From: Verrucomicrobiota bacterium | GTDB taxonomy: Bacteria > Verrucomicrobiota > Verrucomicrobiia > Opitutales > Opitutaceae | Assembly: GCA_019510185.1 (NCBI GenBank) | Contig: JAEKKV010000011.1 | Coordinates: 1 to 64,000 of the forward strand | Length of the DNA stretch: 64,000 nucleotides | Reading direction: 5' to 3' | In this document: positions 51,371-58,371 of the stretch, piece after piece | How positions within the stretch are numbered: the first letter of the stretch is position 1 | How the letters are laid out: every line of letters begins with the position of its first letter | Translations under genes and position numbers: made by a program | Notes under the pieces: generated by a model | The model's database searches: none | Told to the model about the DNA's origin: nothing | What the model saw: only the letters and a program-made list of their open reading frames with translations

Positions 51371-52501
51371 TCACCGGCGTTCATCGTAGTACGCCTCCAC
51401 CGCGCCCATGAGGTGGTTGATCTCCTCATCGCTCATCACCGTGTGCAAAGGCAGCGCGACGATGCGGTCCTTGATCGCCTCGGTGAATCCCAGATTCTGC
51501 CGGCGGTATTTTCCCCGGTAAAATTTCAAATCATGATTCGCCGTGTAATAGCGACGCACGGCGACACCCCGCGATTGCATGTGCGCCACAAAATCAGTGG
51601 CATCCTCCTCCAAGATGACCGGAAAATAGAGGTACGGACAGCTGACCTCGGCGTTCACCTTCATCTGCCGCAGCCAGCCGCGCTGCTCCAGATCGCCGAA
51701 GAACTGGAGGTAACGCGCCGCATTCCTCGCCCGGCTGCGCAGGATGAAATCCACCTTCTCCAAATTCCGCAGCCCGACGAGAGCGCAAATTTCCGTCATT
51801 TTTGAATTCAGGCCGGGCATGTCCACATCGCCGCGCGCCTTCTCGTACTGGCCGAAGTCGCGCAGCCGCAGCAAGTGTTCCGCCACCTCGGCATCGTTGA
51901 CGATGTTGGCCCCGCCTTCCATCGAGTTGAAAACCTTCGTGGCGTGGAAGCTGATCATCTCGCTGAAGCCGTAGGCATGGGGATGCCGCCCCTTGAAGCG
52001 CGATCCGAAGGCCGGCGCGTTGTCGAGGATCACGACGAGGTCATGCGCCTTCGCCAGGGTCCCAAGCCGCTCCAGATCCACGAGATTGCCGTAGGCTCCC
52101 ACCGGCAGGATCATCCGCACCTCCGGGGAATCCACGCTCAGCTTCGCCAAATCCAGCACCAGCCCCTCATCCACATCGCAAAAAACGGGCCGGAGATTGT
52201 TGGTCACGAGGGCGTTGATCGTGCCGGAAAACGTGAACGAGGGGACGAGCACCTCGAAGGAATCATGCGGCCCGCAGCCCAGCTTTTGCTTCCAAGCTTG
52301 AATCAGATGAAAAAGCGCCAGCTGACCGTTGCAGTGGAGCGAAGGTCTGAGCGCGCAGCCAAAGAACGCCTGCAACTTTTCCTCGAACAACCTGACATGC
52401 GGCGAGTTGTTGGTCACGAGTCCCGATTCGAGGCACCGGGCAAAATCCTCCACCACCTCCGTGATGGCCGGCATGAACGGTTTGACGATGTTGATCTGCA
52501 T
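51371..52501 (-). CDS. DegT/DnrJ/EryC1/StrS sugar aminotransferase
   Basis: This 376-aa PLP enzyme transfers an amino group to a keto-sugar nucleotide. The catalytic Lys is in FSEMISFHATKVFNSMEGGA. Other PLP contacts are SLHCNGQLALFHLIQAW, VLVPSFTFSGTINALVTNN and PVFCDVDEGLVLDLAKLSV, then DLVVILDNAPAFGSRFKGRH (DxAxAxGS). The C-terminal part (LNSKMTEICALVGLRNLEKV) is the usual dimer contact. It precedes the SDR gene by 51 bp, which fits cooperation in making a modified sugar. Downstream coordinates end against an A+T-rich zone that starts at about 52.6 kb. Confidence 0.9.
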   Translation of the reverse strand: MQINIVKPFMPAITEVVEDFARCLESGLVTNNSPHVRLFEEKLQAFFGCALRPSLHCNGQLALFHLIQAWKQKLGCGPHDSFEVLVPSFTFSGTINALVTNNLRPVFCDVDEGLVLDLAKLSVDSPEVRMILPVGAYGNLVDLERLGTLAKAHDLVVILDNAPAFGSRFKGRHPHAYGFSEMISFHATKVFNSMEGGANIVNDAEVAEHLLRLRDFGQYEKARGDVDMPGLNSKMTEICALVGLRNLEKVDFILRSRARNAARYLQFFGDLEQRGWLRQMKVNAEVSCPYLYFPVILEEDATDFVAHMQSRGVAVRRYYTANHDLKFYRGKYRRQNLGFTEAIKDRIVALPLHTVMSDEEINHLMGAVEAYYDERR

Positions 52502-52716
52502 GAAAAAGCAGCCAAACCGCCATCATCGGCCAAGCCCTGCCGCACGCAGACCGACCTCTCACTCCGCGGCCAGTTCCGGCCTTATTCCCTCATAAATTAT
52601 GCCCCGATTAAACGTTAGGGAAATCCTCGGGAGAGAATGAGCCCAAGCCGCTTCTTCCGGCCGAGAGAAGCAGACGAGCGCATCACTGGCCAGGATCAGT
52701 CCAACAAGCTGGAACA

Positions 52717-53184
52717 CTAATCCTCAGAAAAATACACGGCCATACGACCATCTTCAGTTTTATAGATTATTCCAGAATCATTGGGTTCGCTTCCGGCAGG
52801 AAACACTAAAACGCCAAATCGACTGACTCCAAATCGAACTCTGGACCATCCGCTTCGCCCTGGAGTATAGTAAATATGCATTAGACCCGCCATTTCCGGG
52901 CGGACATTCAGGAGCTTCCAATCAAACAAATAGGGCTCCTGAACTGATTCTTCCAATAGGTCAGAACTTATCAGATCACTGGCTTTTTTTGCATGAAAGT
53001 CCTTGTCCACCCATTTATATATAGCCGCCCTGACTTGCATATCCTTCAAAGCCAAGACCATTTCCCGCGACTGATAATAAGGATAGTTCCATATGCGCCT
53101 AGTCGCATACAGAATAACGCCCAAAATAAGGGTTAAAACAACAACCACCAAAGAAGAGTAAAAAAGCCATTTATTGGTTTTCAT
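52717..53184 (-). CDS. Hypothetical single-pass membrane protein (A+T-rich)
   Basis: This 155-aa protein has one N-terminal membrane helix (KWLFYSSLVVVVLTLILGVI) followed by a soluble part: YPYYQSREMVLALKDMQVRA, DLISSDLLEESVQEPYLFDW, SRVRFGVSRFGVLVFPAGSE and DSGIIYKTEDGRMAVYFSED. I recognise no family. The base composition is clearly lower in GC than the surrounding DNA, and codons favour A/T at third positions. The gene sits in a relic zone next to degenerate repeats and a tRNA 3' fragment, so acquisition by transfer is likely. It has a plausible signal-anchor start at ATG 53184. Confidence 0.55.
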   Translation of the reverse strand: MKTNKWLFYSSLVVVVLTLILGVILYATRRIWNYPYYQSREMVLALKDMQVRAAIYKWVDKDFHAKKASDLISSDLLEESVQEPYLFDWKLLNVRPEMAGLMHIYYTPGRSGWSRVRFGVSRFGVLVFPAGSEPNDSGIIYKTEDGRMAVYFSED

Positions 53185-53254
53185 GACGCATCAATAACCA
53201 GCCCTCTCTGCATAATTCGTTTTGCTTTACTTAGCCGGAACGCGGGCCAGAAGG

Positions 53255-53323
53255 GGTCGAGGCGTTTTTTGTCATTTTTTAGCCTGTTTCCAGACATGCA
53301 GGTAACTGCGCACGTGTTGATCC
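53255..53323. repeat. Degenerate direct repeat, copy A
   Basis: The stretch includes TTAGCCTGTTTCCAGACATG and continues similarly to copy B at 53821-53881, 559 bp away in the same orientation (53279 vs 53838). On the minus strand it encodes a short C-terminal-like peptide ending HVWKQAKK. It looks like a fragment of a vanished gene. Confidence 0.6.
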
Positions 53324-53348
53324 ACCGCCACCGGTCGCCGCCCGGCCC

Positions 53349-53651
53349 TCACTTCACACTCCCTTTCCGAATCCTCAATTCCCTTAAAATTATGCAGTAA
53401 GCCGCCACCAAATGTAAAAACAAAAGCATTAGGGCACCACTCCATTCTCGGTGATACACAATGATCCACGATCTTATATATAAATAAACAGCCGTGATCC
53501 AGAAAAGGACACCGTCATAATAAAGAAGCGCCGCCAACCATTGAGGAGCTTTGTGAGCAGGCGGATAATAAATATCTCTTAGCCCAAGCATCAGTATAGC
53601 GAGAAAAGCAAACGCCAACGCCGCGAAATTAAGGATCAATATTTTTTTCAT
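53349..53651 (-). CDS. Hypothetical three-helix membrane protein (A+T-rich)
   Basis: This 100-aa protein starts MKKILILNFAALAFAFLAIL (ATG 53651) and contains about three membrane helices: IYYPPAHKAPQWLAALLYYD, YDGVLFWITAVYLYIRSWII and WSGALMLLFLHLVAAYCIIL. It ends in a short basic tail (RELRIRKGSVK). No family was recognised. Like its neighbour at 52717-53184 it is low in GC, and copy A of the direct repeat lies just beyond its stop. It may be a fragmented leftover or a genuine small inner-membrane protein; expression evidence is not available. Confidence 0.5.
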   Translation of the reverse strand: MKKILILNFAALAFAFLAILMLGLRDIYYPPAHKAPQWLAALLYYDGVLFWITAVYLYIRSWIIVYHREWSGALMLLFLHLVAAYCIILRELRIRKGSVK

Positions 53652-53774
53652 TACTCCCCTATTGCCCATCCCATTTTTGTATCAATGCAGTGCCGACTTT
53701 GCCGATGACAGCAGGCTTAAGACCAAGCAGCCATTTAACGTCACTGTTCCAGCAAATTTAATACCGATGGAAAT

Positions 53775-53807
53775 TGGTGGGCCCACTGGGATTCGAACCC
53801 AGAACCA
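53775..53807 (-). repeat. 33-bp copy of the 3' end of the tRNA(CAU) gene (attachment-site-like)
   Basis: It is identical over 33 bp to the 3' end of the intact tRNA at 55295-55327, covering the acceptor strand, CCA and T-arm in the same orientation; identity is lost at 53808. The anticodon half is missing, so it cannot make a tRNA. Such duplicates arise when an integrative element recombines at a tRNA 3' end. Confidence 0.85.
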
Positions 53808-53820
53808 GGACGATCAAAAC

Positions 53821-53881
53821 GGGTCGGGGCGTTTTTGTTAGCCTGTTTCCAGGCATGCATGTCACTGCGCAGGGCGTTGAT
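53821..53881. repeat. Degenerate direct repeat, copy B
   Basis: It contains TTAGCCTGTTTCCAGGCATG and matches copy A at 53255-53323 apart from a few substitutions and a short length change in the T-run. It starts 13 bp beyond the tRNA fragment. On the minus strand it encodes MHAWKQANKNAPTRFDRP, compare LHVWKQAKK in copy A. Confidence 0.6.
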
Positions 53882-53993
53882 TAGCCAATGAACGAAAGCC
53901 CGTGGATTTGTAGAATGTGGCGCTTCTTGGCGAAGGTTGCGCATGGGTTGGCAAGGCTTTGACTTGCCGGCGCAGGGGGCGTCCGCTGCGCCC

Positions 53994-55280
53994 ATGGACA
54001 CCTCTTCCTGGCTGCATCCGCGTGACGAACTGGCCGCCACCATGGACCGCATCTATCGCTACCACATGACGACCACGTCGGGCGGAAACCTGTCCATTCT
54101 GGATCCCGACGGGAGCATCTGGATCACGCCTTCGCGGGTGGACAAAGGCACGCTGCGGCCGGCTGACGTGGTGCGCGTGCGTGCCGACGGAACGCGCGAA
54201 GGACTGCATCCGCCGTCTTCGGAATTTCCATTTCACCGCGAGATCTACAAGCGCCGGCCGGACATCAAGGCCATCGTCCACGCGCATCCGGGCGCGTTGG
54301 TGGCGTTCAGCATTGTGCGCCGGCTGCCGGAGACGCGCGTGCAGACGCATGCCCACGCGTTGTGCGGAAAAATCGCCTATGCCGCCTACGCGTGCCCAGG
54401 CAGCCAGGAACTGGGCGACAAGATCGCCGAGACGTTCGCGGCGGGAGCGGATTGCGTGATGTTGGAAAACCACGGCGTGGTCATCGGCGGACGCGATCTG
54501 GCGGAGGCGTTTCAGCGTTTCGAGACGCTGGAGTTCGTGGCGCACACGGTCATCAAGGCGTCCTCGCTTGGTGAGTTGCGCACGCTTCCGGCCGGCGTGC
54601 TCACGGGCCAGGCAGTGCCTGACTGCGCGGTGCTGGCGCCGGCGACTCCGGGTAACCGCGAGAAGGAGCTGCGAACGCAGGTGTGCGAGTTCGCACACCG
54701 TTCGTATCGGCAGCGACTGATGATCAGCACGGCGGGTTCAATCTCGGCGAGGATCGATGCGGAACAGTTTGTGATCACGCCGAGACGCCGTGACCGGCTC
54801 GATTTGCAGCCGGCCGGTTTGGTGAGGACAACGCGCGGGGCCTGCGAGGCGGGCAAGCGCGCGAGCCGCACGGCCCGGTTGCATGCGCTTATTTACGCGG
54901 CCAATCCGGAAGTCGGCGTGGTGATCAACGCCCAGCCCATGAACGCCAGTGCGTTCTGCATGGCGGACGCGGAATTCTGCACCCGGACGATTCCTGAGAG
55001 TTACTTGGTGCTCGGGGATGCGCCGAAGGTGCCTTTCGCGTGCATCGTAAACGATGCCGAGGCACTGGCCGCACGCATATCGTTGAATAAATGCCCCGTG
55101 CTGCTGATCGAGAACGAGGGGGCGCTCATCGTGGGGCGCACGTTGCTGGAGGCCTTCGACCGGCTGGAAGTGCTGGAGGCGACGGCGGAGGCGTTGTTGC
55201 TCAGCCGTCCGCTCGGGCCGCTCGTGCCGATGTCGGACGAGGCGCTCACGGAACTGCGTCGGGCCTTCGGTCTCGATTAA
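53994..55280 (+). CDS. Tandem class II aldolase/adducin protein with a degenerate second domain
   Basis: This 428-aa protein has two class II aldolase domains. Domain 1 (residues ~1-205) keeps the whole metal/catalytic set: Glu77 in PPSSEFPFH, His96 and His98 in IVHAHPGALV, His160 in MLENHGVVIG, plus the MTTTSGGNLSILDPDGSIWI substrate loop. Domain 2 (~225-425) has the same fold (YAANPEVGVVINAQPMNASA, VLLIENEGALIVGRTLLEAF), but HxH is now NAQ, NHG is NEG and the Glu is replaced (GKRASRTARL), so it should bind no metal. Zn-dependent aldol cleavage or epimerisation of a sugar phosphate is the likely role of domain 1. ATG 53994 (MDTSSWLHPRDEL) was preferred over 53937. Confidence 0.85.
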   Translation: MDTSSWLHPRDELAATMDRIYRYHMTTTSGGNLSILDPDGSIWITPSRVDKGTLRPADVVRVRADGTREGLHPPSSEFPFHREIYKRRPDIKAIVHAHPGALVAFSIVRRLPETRVQTHAHALCGKIAYAAYACPGSQELGDKIAETFAAGADCVMLENHGVVIGGRDLAEAFQRFETLEFVAHTVIKASSLGELRTLPAGVLTGQAVPDCAVLAPATPGNREKELRTQVCEFAHRSYRQRLMISTAGSISARIDAEQFVITPRRRDRLDLQPAGLVRTTRGACEAGKRASRTARLHALIYAANPEVGVVINAQPMNASAFCMADAEFCTRTIPESYLVLGDAPKVPFACIVNDAEALAARISLNKCPVLLIENEGALIVGRTLLEAFDRLEVLEATAEALLLSRPLGPLVPMSDEALTELRRAFGLD

Positions 55281-55294
55281 CAGTGCCTAAAAAG

Positions 55295-55370
55295 TGGTGG
55301 GCCCACTGGGATTCGAACCCAGAACCAAGGGATTATGAGTCCCCTGCTCTGACCATTGAGCTATAGGCCC
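55295..55370 (-). tRNA. tRNA with CAU anticodon, probably tRNA-Ile2 (lysidine)
   Basis: The 76-nt gene encodes CCA. It has a GGGCCTA acceptor pairing to TGGGCCC, a D-arm with GCTCAATGGTCAGAGC, an anticodon stem-loop GGGGACTCATAATCCCT (anticodon CAT) and a T-arm TTCTGGGTTCGAATCCCAG. The CAT anticodon allows Met or Ile; the arm CAGxGGACTCATAATC resembles bacterial tRNA-Ile2, whose C34 is changed to lysidine, more than elongator Met. Its 3' end is duplicated at 53775-53807. Confidence 0.88.
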
Positions 55371-55490
55371 GCGGCCGGCGCACTGACCGCCTCCGGCCCC
55401 TCACGAAAAACACGGCAACGCCGCGGACGTAAAGCGGCATCTTAGCCGGGCGGTGTTGACCGTAAGCGAACGGCCTGAAACCTCACTTGC

Positions 55491-56675
55491 ATGGATGCTG
55501 CGAAGTCTCAGGTGCAGGTTTTCAAAATGACCCGGAGCTATCGGGGCATGCTGTATGTCATGCTGGCCCTCGCCATCGCCCTCTGCGCGGGCGGCCCCGT
55601 CCTGTGGCTCATCCTGCAGCCTGGCATGGTGCCGATACAGGTTCCGGCGTTACTCGTGGGACTCGGTTTGGCGATCTGCGCAAGCTGGGGCATGAGCGTG
55701 GTGCCACGTTACCGGCTAGAAGCCGGGCCGGACTTCATCCGCCGGCATGGAGCTCGAAGTGCCCTCGAATTGCGCACCGAGGACATCATGGGATTCAGGA
55801 TTCTCCCGGGGAAATCTCCCAGGCTGGTTTTTATCCCCAAGGACAAATCCCATAAGAAACTGACGCTGTCCTTTATTTATGAACGCAAGGCCGAGCTGCT
55901 CCAATGGGCCGGCACTCATCTGGTCGATCTCGACAAGGTCGATTACGACGTGGATCTGGAAGAGATTAAATCCAATCCGGCGTTCGGCTCTTCCGCAGAA
56001 GAGCGTCTCGCCAGGCAGGCCTCCGCCAAACGATGGACCCTGGCGCTTACGGTCGTTTCCGTCGCCTCGATGTTTTGGGTAACGATTTATCCCAACCCCT
56101 ATCAATATGCCATCGCCTGGTTGGCGGTTCTACCCGTGTTGGCGCTCGGATTGGTCATTCATTTCCGCGGTTTGATCCGCCTGAGTGGTGGAAAAAACAG
56201 CGCCTATCCATCCGCCCTCCTGGGATTCATGATGCCAATCATAGGGCTGGTTATGAGCGCGTTCGCCGCCTGGCATATTCTGGACTGGAGCGGCTTCTGG
56301 TCGCCCTTCCTGCTCCTCGGCGGTTGCATCACCGCAGCCCTGCTGAATTTCGTGCCCGCCCTGAGGAAGGGAACCGCGATGATGATCGGCGTGCCGCTCG
56401 GTGCTTTTGCGTACAGCTACGGCCTCGTCATCCCCGCCAACTGCTATTTCGATCACTCGACCCCAACCACCTATTTGGCCAAGGTTCTCGATGAACGCGA
56501 GGTGCACGGCAAAAGTACGTCGTATTACATGACCTTGGCCCCGTTCACGGACACGATTCCCATGCAGGAGGTCAGAGTATCGAGCTCCTTTTACCGCCAA
56601 CATTCCATAGGTGACCCTGTCCACGTTTATGTCCGCAAAGGATCCCTCGGAATTTCCTGGTTTCGACTCCGTTGA
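55491..56675 (+). CDS. Multi-pass membrane protein of unknown function
   Basis: This 394-aa protein has two N-terminal helices (YRGMLYVMLALAIALCAGGP, VPALLVGLGLAICASWGMSV) and a cytoplasmic or exposed PH-like segment (YRLEAGPDFIRRHGARSALE, LRTEDIMGFRILPGKSPRLV, KKLTLSFIYERKAELLQW). Four to five further helices follow (WTLALTVVSVASMFWVTIYP, YQYAIAWLAVLPVLALGLVI, FMMPIIGLVMSAFAAWHIL, FLLLGGCITAALLNFVPAL, MIGVPLGAFAYSYGLVIPAN). The soluble tail has YFDHSTPTTYLAKVLDEREV, TSYYMTLAPF and DPVHVYVRKGSLGISWF. The tail recalls membrane proteins with a DUF3592-type loop, but I cannot assign a family with confidence. It lies after the tRNA and convergent to the kinase-like gene. Confidence 0.6.
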   Translation: MDAAKSQVQVFKMTRSYRGMLYVMLALAIALCAGGPVLWLILQPGMVPIQVPALLVGLGLAICASWGMSVVPRYRLEAGPDFIRRHGARSALELRTEDIMGFRILPGKSPRLVFIPKDKSHKKLTLSFIYERKAELLQWAGTHLVDLDKVDYDVDLEEIKSNPAFGSSAEERLARQASAKRWTLALTVVSVASMFWVTIYPNPYQYAIAWLAVLPVLALGLVIHFRGLIRLSGGKNSAYPSALLGFMMPIIGLVMSAFAAWHILDWSGFWSPFLLLGGCITAALLNFVPALRKGTAMMIGVPLGAFAYSYGLVIPANCYFDHSTPTTYLAKVLDEREVHGKSTSYYMTLAPFTDTIPMQEVRVSSSFYRQHSIGDPVHVYVRKGSLGISWFRLR

Positions 56676-56720
56676 GCGCGGCTACGCGACGACAACAAGC
56701 TCACGTGTAAACCGCTCCGC

Positions 56721-57815
56721 CTACTGCTCCGCTTCCTGGTCGAGGCGCTGCGGCGGGACCGGGCTCACCGCCTCGACGTTGTGGCGGATGGAGTGGAGGT
56801 TCTCCCGCACCAGGTCGCCCATCGACTGGCAATTCAGGTAGGACGGGCGCTGATAATGCTCGGCGAGCGCCTCCCGCAGCTCGTGCACGTGCGAGAGCGG
56901 CGCGAGTTCGTCGGTGGACATGGCGGCGAGGAGCATGGCGAGGCGATCCTCGATGATGGCGGCGCGCTGGAGAATAAGCACCTGCTCCTCGCGCTGGTAC
57001 TGCTGCGCGGTCTCGATGCGCAGGTGTTTCACGCAGAAGAGTGCGAGAGGCTGGTTGTCCTTGAAGAATTGCGGACGGTACAGGCTCATCCGCCCCTCGT
57101 AGGACTGCTGATCGAAATCCATCGCGCGGATACGGATCTGCGCGCCTTCGAAATCAGGCGTGACCACGACGACGAAGTTGTAGCTGCGCATGTCGCCCAG
57201 CAGGCGCACGAAGGAGCGTTCGTTGAACTTCACGAGTTCCTTGGCGACGCGGATGGGCTTGAGCTCGGGGTTGTCCAGCCAGCGGTCGATGAAGACGTTG
57301 CCGGGGATGCCCGCGATGTGCTCCTCGACGAGGGTGTTGGCGCAGGTGAGGTAGTTGAGGCGGTTGGGCGAGAGGAGATGCTCCAGCTCCAAGCCGTACA
57401 CGCGCGAGGCGTCGCCACGCTTGATGTAGAAATAGTCGGGATTGTCGTTGTAGGCGTTGACGATCCGGATGCGGAAGGGCGCGGAGTTGCCGAATGCGCA
57501 AAAGTCGATGCGGTCGATGTAGAGGTGCTTCATCACCGAGAGGTCGCCGTCCACGCGGATGAGAGCGTAAACACGTTTCAAGTCCTCCTGGAGCGACTCC
57601 ATCTCCAACCGGTCGTACAGCACGCTCTCCCACAGCGTGTGCTTGCCGGCGGCGTCGCTGATCGGCACCGAGTCAGAAAAATGCCGCAGGCGCTCGTACG
57701 TCACCGGCAGGGCGCGTTCGCGCCGGTAGCGGCGCAGGTAAGTGCGCAGGCCCTCGCTGATCGGGTAGCTGGGCTTTTTCTGCTGCGGCCGCACCGCCGG
57801 CTTCTTCTGGTCCAT
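56721..57815 (-). CDS. Unknown cytoplasmic protein with kinase-like motifs
   Basis: This 364-aa soluble protein with a basic N-terminus (MDQKKPAVRPQQKKPSYPIS) belongs to no family I recognise. Motif order is kinase-like: DYFYIKRGDASRV with Lys122, an acidic helix GLELEHLL (Glu133/135), LLGDMRSYNFVVVVTPD where Asp198 and Asn203 are spaced as the catalytic DxxxxN, and RIRAMDFDQQSYEG (Asp223/225), which may stand for the DFG metal site. The N-terminal region holds HLYIDRIDFCAFGN. The gene is alone on its strand. ATG 57815 is chosen because the upstream extension overlaps the opposite-strand gene region. The kinase idea is inference; it may be a pseudokinase or unrelated. Confidence 0.55.
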   Translation of the reverse strand: MDQKKPAVRPQQKKPSYPISEGLRTYLRRYRRERALPVTYERLRHFSDSVPISDAAGKHTLWESVLYDRLEMESLQEDLKRVYALIRVDGDLSVMKHLYIDRIDFCAFGNSAPFRIRIVNAYNDNPDYFYIKRGDASRVYGLELEHLLSPNRLNYLTCANTLVEEHIAGIPGNVFIDRWLDNPELKPIRVAKELVKFNERSFVRLLGDMRSYNFVVVVTPDFEGAQIRIRAMDFDQQSYEGRMSLYRPQFFKDNQPLALFCVKHLRIETAQQYQREEQVLILQRAAIIEDRLAMLLAAMSTDELAPLSHVHELREALAEHYQRPSYLNCQSMGDLVRENLHSIRHNVEAVSPVPPQRLDQEAEQ

Positions 57816-57954
57816 GATGGGCGCAACCGTGACCCGCGCGGAAAGCGGTGGCAAGGCGGAGGACGGGCCCGCGACCTTGTGCAAAAACTGTCAAAGGCTC
57901 CCGCCCGTCCCGCTTTCGCCTCGTCTCCCCCGCGGAGCGCGCCAGAATGATCGC

Positions 57955-58257
57955 ATGCTGATTCTCGCCGTAAGCGCCCTCGAGAAGGTGCAAAATGTCC
58001 CCGCCAAAGTCTGGATCAACCTGGGTATCGGCGTGCTCATTTTCATCGCCGCCCTGTTCATCCTCAAGCGCGCCGCCCAGATGAACAAGATCTGGCTGGG
58101 CATCATCGTCTTCGTGGTGATGAGCATCGTGGGCTTCCAATGGATCTACTCGCGCAACGAGCCCAAGTTTCTCACGCCGCTGGTGGACAAAATCGCCCCC
58201 TTCTTCCCCAGCGCGAGCAGCTACGAGGCCAAGCAGCAGCAGGCGCCCAAGCCCTAG
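57955..58257 (+). CDS. Small two-helix membrane protein
   Basis: This 100-aa protein has two membrane helices: VPAKVWINLGIGVLIFIAAL and IWLGIIVFVVMSIVGFQWIY, joined by FILKRAAQMNK. A hydrophilic C-terminus follows (SRNEPKFLTPLVDKIAPFFP, SASSYEAKQQQAPKP). The ATG at 57955 begins MLILAVSALEK; longer in-frame starts overlap the neighbouring minus-strand gene. The family is not recognised. It precedes gnd by 114 bp on the same strand, but a promoter region with direct repeats lies between, so cotranscription is doubtful. Confidence 0.6.
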   Translation: MLILAVSALEKVQNVPAKVWINLGIGVLIFIAALFILKRAAQMNKIWLGIIVFVVMSIVGFQWIYSRNEPKFLTPLVDKIAPFFPSASSYEAKQQQAPKP

Positions 58258-58277
58258 AAAAACCCCGGCGGCGGCCG

Positions 58278-58308
58278 GTTATGAAGTGGGCTTGCCGTTG
58301 TTATGAAG
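58278..58308 (+). promoter_or_regulatory. Direct repeats in the gnd upstream region
   Basis: GTTATGAAG occurs at 58278-58286 and 58300-58308, in the same orientation and 22 bp apart (about two helical turns). The gnd start lies 63 bp further on. This could be a regulator site; nothing further supports it. Confidence 0.3.
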
Positions 58309-58371
58309 ATAACTCGTGGAGATTGAGATTGGTTTTGGACAAGCGCGTCCCTAGACAGTCGCCCTTTATTT

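Noticed and set aside
53775..53807. A second tRNA gene
   Set aside because: Only the 3' 33 bases are present; no D-arm or anticodon arm follows, so it is a fragment.
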